Shown piece by piece: positions 28,154 through 37,619 of a stretch of DNA of 64,000 nt. The DNA is from Carboxylicivirga sp964602515. Its GTDB lineage: Bacteria; Bacteroidota; Bacteroidia; Bacteroidales; Marinilabiliaceae. A program made the translations under genes and the position numbers. The stretch is taken from NCBI GenBank assembly GCA_964602515.1, contig CAZRRJ010000001.1, forward strand, positions 434,001 through 498,000, given 5' to 3'. The stretch's first letter is position 1; each line of letters begins with the position of its first letter. Under the pieces are notes generated by a model, which saw only the letters and a list, made by a program, of their open reading frames with translations, was not told the origin of the DNA and did no database searches.

Positions 28154-29257
28154 TTAACCTAATGCTTCCCAGGCATCAATACCGCCTGACAGGTTAATTA
28201 GGTTGTTGTAACCATTTGTTTTAAGAAAATTAATTACATGTAAACTTCTCATACCTAAATGGCAATATAAAACAACAGGCTGGTCTTTAGGTATTTCATC
28301 TAAACGATAAGGGACTTGTTGCAAAGGGATATTTATTGCACCAGGCAGGTACCCACCCTTTAGCTCATTTGGTTCACGCACATCAATTAAAAACGGTGCA
28401 TTCTTACCTTCAACCAGTTTCTTAAGTTCTGAAGCCGATATCTCTTCATTTAATAAAGTTGTTGTTCCGCATAATGTATCGTAATCTTGCAATACAGTAA
28501 TTTCAGGGGTGTCACCACAGCAGGGGCAATCCGGATCTTTCATAAACTTGACCTCCTCAAACTGCATATCAAGGGCATTATAATTTAATAAACGACCTAC
28601 CAAAGGAGTGCCTATACCAGTTATTTGCTTAATAACCTCTGTAGCCTGAAGTGTACCTATAACACCAGGTAAAACTCCCATAACGCCTGCTTCTGCACAA
28701 GATGGTATAGTGCCGGGATCCGGAGGTTCAGGAAATAAACAACGATAGCAAGGGCCATCTATTTGGCCAAATACACTTACCTGTCCTTCAAATTGGTGAA
28801 TTGAACCAAATACATTAATCTTTTTACTTATTACACAAGCATCATTAACAAGATAACGGGTTGCAAAATTGTCCGTTCCATCAGTAATAATATCATATGG
28901 TGCTATTATTTCTAAAGCATTAGTTGGTGTTAGTGCTTCATTATACAAATCGATCTGTATAAAAGGATTAATTTCTTTCAGCGTATTTTTTGCAGAAAGT
29001 GTTTTGGCTTTACCTATCATACTACTCTTATGAATAATTTGCCGCTGAAGGTTTGAAGCATCTACCACATCGAAATCAATTAAACCAATTCGTCCGACAC
29101 CTGAAGCAGCCAGATACATAGCGATAGGAGATCCTAACCCACCCGTTCCAACTACTAGTACAGCAGCATCTTTAAGTTTCTGTTGGCCTTCGTGCCCAAT
29201 TTCAGGTAATATGGTATGGCGCTTGTAGCGATCCAGTTCTTTTTTTGTTAATAGCAT
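28154..29257 (-). CDS. moeB: MoeB/ThiF-like adenylyltransferase fused to a rhodanese domain
   Basis: A 367-aa E1-like enzyme. The N-terminal adenylation domain has VVGTGGLGSPIAMYLAASGVG (nucleotide loop), LIDFDVVDASNLQRQ and YRCLFPEPP with Cys pairs (CYRC and CPCC) that bind zinc. A rhodanese domain occupies about 265-365 and has the active Cys in LYCHLGMRS. This architecture adenylates the C-terminus of a small ubiquitin-like sulfur carrier (MoaD/ThiS) and can pass sulfur from the rhodanese. No moa, thi or sulfur-carrier gene is nearby, so the carrier partner is unknown; a general sulfur-transfer role remains possible. Confidence 0.85.
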   Translation of the reverse strand: MLLTKKELDRYKRHTILPEIGHEGQQKLKDAAVLVVGTGGLGSPIAMYLAASGVGRIGLIDFDVVDASNLQRQIIHKSSMIGKAKTLSAKNTLKEINPFIQIDLYNEALTPTNALEIIAPYDIITDGTDNFATRYLVNDACVISKKINVFGSIHQFEGQVSVFGQIDGPCYRCLFPEPPDPGTIPSCAEAGVMGVLPGVIGTLQATEVIKQITGIGTPLVGRLLNYNALDMQFEEVKFMKDPDCPCCGDTPEITVLQDYDTLCGTTTLLNEEISASELKKLVEGKNAPFLIDVREPNELKGGYLPGAINIPLQQVPYRLDEIPKDQPVVLYCHLGMRSLHVINFLKTNGYNNLINLSGGIDAWEALG

Positions 29258-29515
29258 GTTAAAACCGATATATTTAGCGGTGAAGATAATAATTGATAAT
29301 TACTTTCGGTACAATAATAATAAGTAAGCTACAACAGCTTGCGTGCCCTGTTGTATAAAAAAACAATTTTTTATAATAGCAAAAATAATAGAAGCAATTG
29401 TATAAGTGATTCATATAGTGATAGCTTACTTGTGTTGATGAAGTAATTAATCTTTTTTTGTTCTTTTGTTTCTTTTAAAACGCAGGATAAATAAAGGAAC
29501 AACGTCTGATTAAAT

Positions 29516-31960
29516 GTGAACTTAAGTAATAAAATAAAAACAAGCGTGAATATAAAAATTTTAACTCTCGTATTTGTATTGCTTATCCCATTGGGTATAA
29601 TGGCCAATACACCGGAAAAAGATGGAATAGTAAAAGGTAAAGTGTACGATGGCAAAGCCAAGGGCCCGGTGGAATATGCCACAATTGCGATTTATAATGC
29701 CAGTGATAATAGTGTTATAACGGGAACCATTAGTGATGAAAAAGGCAATTTCAAAATTAGCGGTCTATCCAAAGGAAACTTTTATGTAATTGTTTCTTTT
29801 TTAGGGTTTGAAAATAAGCGTTACGATAATATTGTGGTTGATGGAGGCCGCAATATGATTGATTTAGGAACGATAACACTGGGAGCAGCTAACCAGTCAT
29901 TAGAAGAGGTTGAAATTATTGCTGAACGTCAGTCAGTAGAATTTCATATTGATAAAAAAGTTGTATCAGTGGGAAAGCAAATGACATCAGCTTCGTTATC
30001 GGCTGTTGAAGTATTGGAGAATGTACCATCTGTAAGGGTTGATATTGAAGGCAATGTATCGTTGCGTGGAAGCACAGGTTTTACTGTTCTTATTGATGGT
30101 AAACCAACAGTGCTTGAACCAAGCGATGCTTTACGGCAAATGCCGGCTTCTACTATTGAAAACATTGAAATAATTACTAATCCATCGGCCAAATATCAAC
30201 CGGATGGAACAGGGGGTATAATCAATATTATTACCAAAAAGAACCGTACACAAGGTGTACAAGGCTTAATAAATGCCAAAGCAGGATCTTTTGGAATGTT
30301 TGGAGGTGATTTTCTTTTAAACTGGCGTAAAAAAAATATAAACTTTAATATTGGTGCAGATTATAATGAACGTCCGTTTCCGGGTAATACATATAGCCAG
30401 CGCGAAACAACTTTAAATGGTACAACAACTACCATAAAAGCCAATGGAGAGAATGAAAGAGCATTTAATGGTGGAGGTTTGCGTGGTGGATTGGATTGGG
30501 ATATTACTGATCGTGATTATTTTAGTATTGGGTTCAGACTTGGTAAGTTTGATATGAATAGTGAATCCGAACTTAATTATTTAACCACAACAATTCCGGA
30601 AAGCTCAGAAATTAAAGAGTTTAGTGAGAATGAATCAAGTCGTACCGGTGAGTATTATTCATTAACGGGGAATTACACACATAAATTTATCCAAAAAGGG
30701 CACGAATTGGCTGCCCAGTTAAACTTCAGGCGATATGATGGTGATGAATATTCACAAAATACCCTTGCGCAAAACGGGATTATTAATAATGGTACACGAA
30801 CCACGGAAGTAGGCCCTTTTGATCGTTGGGAGTTGCGTTTAGATTACACCAAACCCATTGGAGAGGCTGATGTGTTTGAAGCAGGTTTCCAAGGACGTAA
30901 GGGGATAGGAGAGGATAATACCGGTAGGTACCTTTGGAGTATTCCGGATAATGGATTTATTGAAGATGAAGATAGCAGGAATTCGACCGAGATGATTCGT
31001 GATATTTCTGCATTATATTCGGTATATAAAGGAAAAATATATGATTTTGGCTACCAATTAGGTATGCGCGGAGAATATACCTATCGCCAAATTACGTCAA
31101 CAGGAGTAAGCCAAACGTATACAATTGATCGCTGGGACTTTTTTCCAACAATCCACCTGTCGTATCAACTACCTCAAGAAAATCAGGTTATGGCTAGTTA
31201 TTCACGTCGTATAGATCGTCCACGTGGATGGTATCTGGAACCTTTTGAAACATGGACTGATATGTTTAATGTCAGAACAGGTAACCCGGAACTGGATCCT
31301 GAATACATTGATGCCTTTGAGTTGGGGTATTTAAAGCAATGGGAGAAAAATCAATTGTCTCTTGAAGGGTATTACCGGGTTACACATGGTAAAGTTGAAC
31401 GCATTCAAAAGGCACATCAATATTATCCGGGCGTATTAGTTCATACGTATGATAATGTTGGAACAGATTATTCTTTAGGTATTGAGGCCATGTATAATAT
31501 ATCTGTTGCAAAGTGGTGGGAAATGAATTTAATGGGAAATGTTTATGATTACAGGATCGAAAGTAATTATGGAGGTGTAGAAGATCGGACATCATTTAAC
31601 TGGAGCTCAAGGATAAATAACTCATTTGTACTTAAAAAAAATATAAAGCTACAAATAGATGGTAATTACGATAGCCCAACAGTTACAGCTCAAGGTGAAA
31701 CAGAAGAAAATTACTACATGAATGCGGCTTTACGCATGGATTTTATGGACAGAAAGTTTTCGGCTGTGATTCAGGCAAGAGATGTGTTGGGTACATCGCA
31801 ACGTGTTTCAATAACAGAAGCTCCAAGCTTTTATAATTATCTGAAACGTACACCGAAGATGCCAATGGTATCCTTTACATTAAGCTACCGTTTGAATAAC
31901 TTTGTGCAAAAACGAAGAAAAGGAAGTGCTGATAGTGGAGGTATGGAAGATGATTTTTAA
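29516..31960 (+). CDS. TonB-dependent receptor-like outer membrane protein
   Basis: An 814-aa exported protein with a signal peptide (ILTLVFVLLIPLGIMA). A carboxypeptidase regulatory-like domain follows (about 35-120, IVKGKVYDGKAKGPVEYATI), then a plug domain (VEVLENVPSVRVDIEGNVSL, STIENIEIITNPSAKYQPDG) and a long beta-barrel to a C-terminal strand (SFTLSYRLNNF). This is the Bacteroidota 'outer membrane beta-barrel family' type, not SusC, and it imports or senses an unknown ligand using TonB. The start is GTG (29516); a GTG 11 codons later is also possible, and it would still leave a normal signal. It has no SusD partner. Confidence 0.85.
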   Translation: MNLSNKIKTSVNIKILTLVFVLLIPLGIMANTPEKDGIVKGKVYDGKAKGPVEYATIAIYNASDNSVITGTISDEKGNFKISGLSKGNFYVIVSFLGFENKRYDNIVVDGGRNMIDLGTITLGAANQSLEEVEIIAERQSVEFHIDKKVVSVGKQMTSASLSAVEVLENVPSVRVDIEGNVSLRGSTGFTVLIDGKPTVLEPSDALRQMPASTIENIEIITNPSAKYQPDGTGGIINIITKKNRTQGVQGLINAKAGSFGMFGGDFLLNWRKKNINFNIGADYNERPFPGNTYSQRETTLNGTTTTIKANGENERAFNGGGLRGGLDWDITDRDYFSIGFRLGKFDMNSESELNYLTTTIPESSEIKEFSENESSRTGEYYSLTGNYTHKFIQKGHELAAQLNFRRYDGDEYSQNTLAQNGIINNGTRTTEVGPFDRWELRLDYTKPIGEADVFEAGFQGRKGIGEDNTGRYLWSIPDNGFIEDEDSRNSTEMIRDISALYSVYKGKIYDFGYQLGMRGEYTYRQITSTGVSQTYTIDRWDFFPTIHLSYQLPQENQVMASYSRRIDRPRGWYLEPFETWTDMFNVRTGNPELDPEYIDAFELGYLKQWEKNQLSLEGYYRVTHGKVERIQKAHQYYPGVLVHTYDNVGTDYSLGIEAMYNISVAKWWEMNLMGNVYDYRIESNYGGVEDRTSFNWSSRINNSFVLKKNIKLQIDGNYDSPTVTAQGETEENYYMNAALRMDFMDRKFSAVIQARDVLGTSQRVSITEAPSFYNYLKRTPKMPMVSFTLSYRLNNFVQKRRKGSADSGGMEDDF

Positions 31961-31998
31961 ATACAAAAAAGGTTTGAACTGAAGTTGGTTAATTGCAA

Positions 31999-32235
31999 TT
32001 ATGCAGGTGGGATATAACTAAACCATCTCAATAGAGACATGAGCTTACTCTCTTCAAATTGAGCATGGTTAACACCATCCTGCTTTATCAGCCAATGTTC
32101 AAATCCTTTAGGTGAATTGTTTTGTAAGGAACGCACCTGTTCGTTTTTTATTGTAGGTAATATGATACTACAGGCTGGTGTTCCGGTTATCATTACTTGT
32201 TGTTCTTCTTTGTTAAGCTTAGCTTCAAAGCCCAT
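31999..32235 (-). CDS. Small conserved-looking hypothetical protein
   Basis: A 78-aa soluble protein ending LMSLLRWFSYIPPA. Its composition is protein-like (HWLIKQDGVNHAQFEESK) and the frame is on the same strand as kdsA, 147 nt further on. An open frame on plus (32117-32395) overlaps it in part and looks like its shadow. No family recognised. A hairpin terminator for kdsA lies between them, so it needs its own promoter. It could be a real small gene of unknown function. Confidence 0.55.
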   Translation of the reverse strand: MGFEAKLNKEEQQVMITGTPACSIILPTIKNEQVRSLQNNSPKGFEHWLIKQDGVNHAQFEESKLMSLLRWFSYIPPA

Positions 32236-32329
32236 TTTTTTATTTCAATCCTTAAACCCAATTCGTAATATATCTCGTCAGACAATGGTATTAAAACGAC
32301 TGTTTATATTCAATTTACTGGTTTGTTGT

Positions 32330-32360
32330 AAAAAAAAGCGCCAATCTTACAAAAGGCGCT
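32330..32360 (-). terminator. Intrinsic terminator of kdsA
   Basis: On minus, AGCGCC and GGCGCT form a stem with a 12-nt loop, followed by a run of seven T. It lies about 22 nt after the kdsA stop. Confidence 0.75.
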
Positions 32361-32381
32361 CTATTTTAAAAGGCGTTATTC

Positions 32382-33203
32382 TTAAAAGTTATTAACCACT
32401 TTGCGTATTTTAACCAAGCGTGTCATTAAACCTTCCAAATGATCGAGGTGAAGCATATTAGCGCCATCCGACTTAGCATTGGCCGGGTCAAAATGTGTCT
32501 CTATAAATAAACCGTCAGCACCAACCGCAATACCTGCGCGGGCAATCGTTTCAATAAGTTCAGGTTTACCACCTGTTACACCGCTAGACTGGTTAGGCTG
32601 TTGCAATGAGTGTGTAATATCTAATACTACAGGCACTTCAAATGCCTTCATAGCTGGAATACCACGGTAATCAACAACCATATCCTGATATCCAAACATG
32701 GTACCACGATCGGTTAAGATAACTGCGTTATTACCCATATCTCGTACCTTATTAACGGCAAAAGTCATGGCTTCAGGACTCAAAAATTGTCCTTTTTTTA
32801 TATTAACTACTTTGTCCGTTTTAGCTGCAGCAACCAATAAATCTGTCTGGCGGCATAAAAATGCCGGTATTTGCAATACATCAACATACTCTGCTGCTAT
32901 TACAGCTTCATCAGCGGTATGAATATCAGTAACCGTAGGTACATCAAAAGTCTCGCTTACCTTACGAAGTATTTTTAGTGCTTTTTCGTCACCAATACCA
33001 CTAAATGAATCAATACGTGAGCGATTAGCTTTACGGTACGAGCCTTTAAAAATATAAGGAATCTCCAGTTTGTTTGTTATTTCTACTACACGTTCAGCTA
33101 TACGTAAAGCCATTTCTTCACCCTCAATGGCACAAGGACCGGCCAACAAAAAGAAATTGCCGCTATTGGTATGTTTAATCTTAGGAATCTTATTTATATC
33201 CAT
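32382..33203 (-). CDS. kdsA: 3-deoxy-8-phosphooctulonate synthase
   Basis: A 273-aa TIM-barrel enzyme that joins phosphoenolpyruvate and arabinose-5-phosphate to make KDO-8-phosphate for lipopolysaccharide. Motifs: FLLAGPCAIEGEE (PEP site), FKGSYRKANRSRIDSFSG, TDIHTADEA, LQIPAFLCRQTDLLVAA and VVLDITHSLQQPNQSSG. The C-terminal GLFIETHFDPANAKSDGANM is also intact. The Cys in the metal-type N-terminal loop (AGPCAIEG) suggests the metal-dependent form, but that needs a check. It lies 97 nt after rarA on the same strand. Confidence 0.95.
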   Translation of the reverse strand: MDINKIPKIKHTNSGNFFLLAGPCAIEGEEMALRIAERVVEITNKLEIPYIFKGSYRKANRSRIDSFSGIGDEKALKILRKVSETFDVPTVTDIHTADEAVIAAEYVDVLQIPAFLCRQTDLLVAAAKTDKVVNIKKGQFLSPEAMTFAVNKVRDMGNNAVILTDRGTMFGYQDMVVDYRGIPAMKAFEVPVVLDITHSLQQPNQSSGVTGGKPELIETIARAGIAVGADGLFIETHFDPANAKSDGANMLHLDHLEGLMTRLVKIRKVVNNF

Positions 33204-33300
33204 GGTCTGTAATTTTTGAGCTTAGTGCTTTTTTTAGTTCAAAGTTTATAATTCCACAAGGCCGAATATCGGGAATATATTCGTTTTATAGCCAACATTA

Positions 33301-34581
33301 TTAATCATATCGCCCTTTCCACAAAAACTTCATGCGTTCATCAGCTTTTATTTCCTGCGGATTATTTTGTGCTTTATACAGGCGTTTATATTTTATTTCA
33401 TTCGGCATATAATCCTGTACTACAAAATTATTAGGATAACTGTGCGAATACAAATATTCTTTACCGTAATTTAATTCTTTCATTAGTTTTGTAGGGGCAT
33501 TACGTAAATGCAATGGCACGGGTAGGTTACCTGTTTGTTTTACTATGTCTTGTGCGTCGTTAATGGCTTGGTAAGCCGAATTGCTTTTAGGACTAGTAGC
33601 CAGATAGATAGTTACCTGAGACAGGATAATACGCGACTCTGGCCAACCAACGGTTTTAATGGCTTCAAAACAATTGGTAGCCAATAACAGTGCATTAGGA
33701 TTGGCTAAGCCCACATCTTCAGAGGCCGATATAATTAAACGCCGTGCTATAAATTTAGGATCTTCACCTCCTTCAACCATACGGGCTAACCAGTATACAG
33801 CAGCATCAGGGTCACTTCCCCGTATGGATTTAATAAACGCCGAGATAATATCATAGTGCATCTCACCGTTTTTATCGTATTGTGCCGGGTTTTGCTGAAG
33901 GTGAGTAGTAACAAGCTTATCATCAATGATAAGCTGTTCGCTGTTTATTTCGGCATTACAAACCAACTCTAATATATTGAGAAGTTTACGGGCATCGCCA
34001 CCCGAATAGCGTAAAAGTGCTGTATCCTCCTTTATCTCAACTTTCTTTTCTTTAAGTAGGATATCATTGGTTAAAACAGACTCAACCAGCTCCAGTAAAT
34101 CTTCTTTTTCCAGCGATTTTAAAACGTAAACCTGACATCGCGAAAGCAAAGGCGAAATAACCTCAAACGAGGGGTTTTCTGTTGTGGCGCCAACCAGTGT
34201 AACCACACCTTCTTCAACAGCCCCCAGTAAACTGTCTTGTTGCGATTTGCTAAAACGATGTATTTCATCGATAAATAAAATAGGAGAGGGTGAACTAAAA
34301 AAGCGAGCTTTACGGGCTTTTTCAATAGCTTCGCGTACATCCTTAACCCCCGAATTAATGGCTGAAAGAACAAAAAAAGGACGGTCAAGCTGCTTTGATA
34401 TAATTTTGGCTAAAGTGGTTTTTCCAACCCCCGGAGGCCCCCATAAAATAATGGAAGAAATAACCTTCCTGTCTATCATTTTACGTAGCACAGCACCTTT
34501 TCCAACAAGGTGTTTTTGCCCGATGTACTGGTCAAGATTAGTTGGCCGCATTCGTTCGGCCAAAGGTGGGTATCCACTCAT
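33301..34581 (-). CDS. rarA: Replication-associated recombination protein A (AAA+ ATPase)
   Basis: A 426-aa AAA+ ATPase, clamp-loader-like, that acts at stalled replication forks with SSB. It starts with YPPLAERMRPTNLDQYIGQ, has Walker A WGPPGVGKTTLAK, Walker B PILFIDEIHRF, sensor 1 VTLVGATTENPSFEV and the arginine finger region SRCQVYVL. The C-terminal tetramerisation domain (HYDIISAFIKSIRGSDPDAA, VYWLARMVEGGEDPKFIARR) is typical. Length is normal for RarA/MgsA. It heads a minus-strand pair with kdsA. Confidence 0.95.
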   Translation of the reverse strand: MSGYPPLAERMRPTNLDQYIGQKHLVGKGAVLRKMIDRKVISSIILWGPPGVGKTTLAKIISKQLDRPFFVLSAINSGVKDVREAIEKARKARFFSSPSPILFIDEIHRFSKSQQDSLLGAVEEGVVTLVGATTENPSFEVISPLLSRCQVYVLKSLEKEDLLELVESVLTNDILLKEKKVEIKEDTALLRYSGGDARKLLNILELVCNAEINSEQLIIDDKLVTTHLQQNPAQYDKNGEMHYDIISAFIKSIRGSDPDAAVYWLARMVEGGEDPKFIARRLIISASEDVGLANPNALLLATNCFEAIKTVGWPESRIILSQVTIYLATSPKSNSAYQAINDAQDIVKQTGNLPVPLHLRNAPTKLMKELNYGKEYLYSHSYPNNFVVQDYMPNEIKYKRLYKAQNNPQEIKADERMKFLWKGRYD

Positions 34582-35301
34582 GAATAGTTTGTTTTAAGCC
34601 CATAAAATTACAAAAAGCAACGAGACTAATAAAGATATAATTTAATAAATGCTGTGGTTAGCTATATCAACAAGTGTATACGATAAGAATAGTAGCTTGT
34701 ACACACCAGGCGAAATTGAGATAATTACTGTGTTGATAAAGCAAGCTTTATGTTTTTTATTGATTTTGACAGCTTTTAATAAACTAATGACAAGGATGGG
34801 GTATAAAGACCTGATTGGGATGTACGTCTCCGAAAGTGAGGGGCTAAATTTTGGCTAAGTATATTGACCAACCTTAAGAAACAGAAGATTAAAAGATATG
34901 CTGATTGCCAGTATTGATAATTTAAATGGCTTTACAGAGACAATATCGTCAATTTTTACTGATGTTGTTCATCAAATCCGTAATTCAATTCATTATGTTG
35001 CTTCTGAAGACCAAAAAAGCTTTTATATGTGTTATCGACAGTGCCAGCCTGGGAAACCAAATAAACCTTTAGTGTTGTTGCAGTTTAGTAGCCATCTTTT
35101 TTCCTTATCACTTTGACAATTCGATAGACAAAGTATATTAGAAAATACCAACTTCAATATGCATTGGCATAGATTTACACGGTTTAATTATTTAATGGTA
35201 GTATTAATACTTAAAGTATGCTTCGTTAATATTCAGAGGTTACAATTTTATTATCCATCCCTACCTTAATCTTTCCGTAATTCGTTCAAGTAGAGTGTTG
35301 T
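34582..35301. other. Intergenic region with an IS256-type fossil
   Basis: Holds a decayed transposase (34790-35040) and, near its right end, the regulatory repeat of the PUL operon. No intact gene is supported. Confidence 0.6.
34790..35040 (+). pseudogene. IS256-family transposase remnant
   Basis: The sequence MGYKDLIGMYVSESEG, then (frame shifted by a change in the G run) AKFWLSILTNLKKQKIK, then (second shift in an A run) MLIASIDNLNGFTETISSIF, and VVHQIRNSIHYVASEDQKSF follow the conserved core of IS256-like (Bacteroidota) transposases, including the Asp in IASIDNLNGF that belongs to the DDE triad. At least two frameshifts and a small deletion before VVHQIRNS break it. The rest of the element is lost; no terminal repeats are seen. 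Confidence 0.75.
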
Positions 35302-35333
35302 GTACAATTTTGTAGATATTCCGTACGATTCTT
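35300..35333 (+). promoter_or_regulatory. HTCS-type direct repeat upstream of the PUL operon
   Basis: GTACA at 35302 and GTACG at 35323 are spaced 21 bp apart, in the context TGTGTACAATTTTG and TTCCGTACGATTCTT. The same arrangement occurs at 56694/56715 and 60496/60517. The -7 element TAGTTTTG lies 35 bp downstream of the second half site, the position of an activator. Assignment to the HTCS regulator is inference. Confidence 0.65.
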
Positions 35334-35357
35334 AAAGTGTGTTATGAATGTTAAAAT

Positions 35358-35365
35358 TAGTTTTG
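35358..35365 (+). promoter_or_regulatory. -7 promoter element of the PUL operon
   Basis: TAGTTTTG matches TAnnTTTG exactly. No TTTG is seen at the -33 distance, as expected for an activator-dependent promoter. The RNA would start near 35372, downstream of the ATG at 35344, so the first gene probably starts at 35419. Confidence 0.55.
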
Positions 35366-35418
35366 AAATGTTTAAAATATGGTTATGGCGGAAATATACT
35401 AACGTTAATTCAGAATTT

Positions 35419-37593
35419 ATGAAAAAAGGCAATTTTAGATTTTATCTAGGAATCTTGCTTCTGTTTTTATTTTACTCATGTGAAAAAGAAGTAGACAAGT
35501 ATTATGAACGACCAGATTGGCTTAGAGGAAATGCTTGGGCTTTATTGGAAGAGCGAGGTAACTATTCTTCATTTTTAGATGCCAGTAAAAAAGCAGGGTT
35601 GGAAGATTTAGTCAACGGAAAAGGATTGTGTACTGTTTTTGCTTTTGATGATGCAACATTTAAGACTTATTTAGATGCAAATGGATACTCAGGGGTAAAT
35701 GATATTCCGCAGGATGAATTAAAGGTTTTAATGGGATATCACATAATTCAATATTCTTACAAGCCATCTCTTCTTTTAGATTTTCAGCCAGCAGGTGAGG
35801 AGGGTACAGACTTGCCAGGGATATATTATAAGCACAGAACATTTGCAAAAGAGCCTATACAGCAGTATTATAATGCAAAACAAAAGAAAAATGTCAAAGT
35901 TTTTAAACAGGATAAATATTTACCTGTTCTATCCACAAACTTGTTTAAATCAAAGAAAATACCTGATTACAAGTATAGTTATAACTATTTCTTTAAAGAC
36001 AGCAAGTGGTATGGCGATGATGATAAATTTTATGTTGCCAATGCAGGGGTAAAGGAGTATGGTATTCCGTCTGATAATGGTTATGTTTACCTGATAGATG
36101 ATGTTGTAGAGCCACTTAGAACGGTATATGATGTAATTAATGATACCGAAAAAAGTTATAAATTATTCGGACAGATATATGATCGCTTTAGTGATTTTGT
36201 TTATGACAAAGCACTTAGTGATAAATATGCAGCAACAGGAGATAGTTTATATCTTTTTTATCATTCACCACTTCCAAGAATTGCCAGTGAATGGACATAT
36301 GATGTGGAAGCTTCAATGATGACTGGCGGAGTTGGGAAATCGTTTAATGCTATTGTTCCAACAGATAATGCGATACAGGCTTTTTTTAATGAGTATTTGG
36401 TTGAATATGGAAGTATTGAGAATGTACCCTTAGATGTGCTTGTTTATTTTATTAGAACTCATGTATCGGCTAAAAATATTTTATTACCAGGTGAGATTGT
36501 TAATGGTACAGCTTATGCCGAATTTGGTGATATATATGATTTTGATGTAGAAACCGATGTGCTTGACCGTGAATTTTGTTCAAATGGTTTGTTTTATGGA
36601 ATTAATAAAACAATTGTGCCAGCCATGTTTAAGTCGGTAACAGGCCCACTTTTTAAAACAGATGAATATTCCATATTCAGGTATTTGATGCATAAAACAG
36701 CCAATCTTGTTCAATTGATTAATCCTGATGCAAGGTTTACTTTATTGGTACCTCCCAATAGTGCTTTCGAAAGTCTGAATTACAGGTTAAATCAAGGAGA
36801 TGTACTTATTTTTAATGATGAAAAGTTAGAGTATGATGATCCGGATGACGAAAAAGAAGAATGGAAAACGGTTGATGCCGTTGATGTAATTAAATTGGCA
36901 CTTCAGCATATTGTTTTTGATGAAATTAATGATTTTAATTCCGTTAAATATTATTTGACCAAAGGTGAACTGACTTATGTAATGACCAAAGACGGGGGTG
37001 TATTTGGAATGGGATATTCTGATGAGCCTATTGTCCCTACAAAAGATCTAGGCTTATGTTCAAATGGCAAGGCTTATGAAATTCCTTTTGTGTTACCAGG
37101 CACAAGTGAAGATTTGGTATCAATCCTGGGTGGTAATGCTGAATATTCGGCTTTTTACAACTTACTTCTGGATAGTGATATGATTGAAGATATTAATGGA
37201 ACACTAACACTAACTGCACTGTCAGGAGAATCTGCCTTGGTATTTGCTCCTACAAATGATGTGCTGTTGGCAAATGAGGCAAATATTCCAGAAGATAAGG
37301 AAGAACTGAGAGTATTCTTAAGATATTATTTTGTTTCATTGGATGAAAATCAACTGTCTAACTATATTCTTCCAGGCATGGGAGAAAGTGATAAATATTC
37401 AACACTTCAGAAAGATGAGGTTTTATCTAACCAGTTCAAAACAGTTTATGCTAAACTGGAAATAAATCAGGCTGGTGATGATAAATTAAAGTTGGTAAGT
37501 GACAAAGCTATTGAAACATTTACCATAAATACTCATTTCCCAAGGTTTGCTTTGGACGGAGTTATTTATCGGATAGATAAACTCTTGCAATAA
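35419..37593 (+). CDS. FAS1 (fasciclin) domain lipoprotein, four domains
   Basis: A 724-aa lipoprotein: signal ending LFLFYSC (Cys at about residue 20), then four fasciclin-like domains. Each has an 'F-AP-ND-AF' type strand: GLCTVFAFDDATFKTYL (about 75), SFNAIVPTDNAIQAFF (about 310), ARFTLLVPPNSAFESL (about 440) and SALVFAPTNDVLLAN (about 610). Each is followed by a helix and HxIxxxx-type strand. FAS1 domains bind proteins and carbohydrates; in this phylum they occur with SusCD genes as surface-exposed lipoproteins. It is the first gene of a long operon with 26 nt to susC. The start at 35419 is supported by the promoter. Confidence 0.85.
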   Translation: MKKGNFRFYLGILLLFLFYSCEKEVDKYYERPDWLRGNAWALLEERGNYSSFLDASKKAGLEDLVNGKGLCTVFAFDDATFKTYLDANGYSGVNDIPQDELKVLMGYHIIQYSYKPSLLLDFQPAGEEGTDLPGIYYKHRTFAKEPIQQYYNAKQKKNVKVFKQDKYLPVLSTNLFKSKKIPDYKYSYNYFFKDSKWYGDDDKFYVANAGVKEYGIPSDNGYVYLIDDVVEPLRTVYDVINDTEKSYKLFGQIYDRFSDFVYDKALSDKYAATGDSLYLFYHSPLPRIASEWTYDVEASMMTGGVGKSFNAIVPTDNAIQAFFNEYLVEYGSIENVPLDVLVYFIRTHVSAKNILLPGEIVNGTAYAEFGDIYDFDVETDVLDREFCSNGLFYGINKTIVPAMFKSVTGPLFKTDEYSIFRYLMHKTANLVQLINPDARFTLLVPPNSAFESLNYRLNQGDVLIFNDEKLEYDDPDDEKEEWKTVDAVDVIKLALQHIVFDEINDFNSVKYYLTKGELTYVMTKDGGVFGMGYSDEPIVPTKDLGLCSNGKAYEIPFVLPGTSEDLVSILGGNAEYSAFYNLLLDSDMIEDINGTLTLTALSGESALVFAPTNDVLLANEANIPEDKEELRVFLRYYFVSLDENQLSNYILPGMGESDKYSTLQKDEVLSNQFKTVYAKLEINQAGDDKLKLVSDKAIETFTINTHFPRFALDGVIYRIDKLLQ

Positions 37594-37619
37594 GAGGTTC
37601 ACTAAACAATATTGAAAAA

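Noticed and set aside
29371..29682. 103-codon minus frame over the start of the TonB receptor
   Set aside because: Antisense to the signal peptide and N-terminal domain of a clear receptor gene; its Leu/Phe-rich composition is a product of AT-rich DNA.
32117..32395. 92-codon open frame on plus opposite kdsA end and the small minus gene
   Set aside because: Basic, low-complexity composition; it crosses the kdsA terminator and shadows a more protein-like minus frame.
34649..34858. 69-codon frame as a separate gene
   Set aside because: Its last 20 residues are the IS256 transposase core; the start is unrelated AT-rich sequence.
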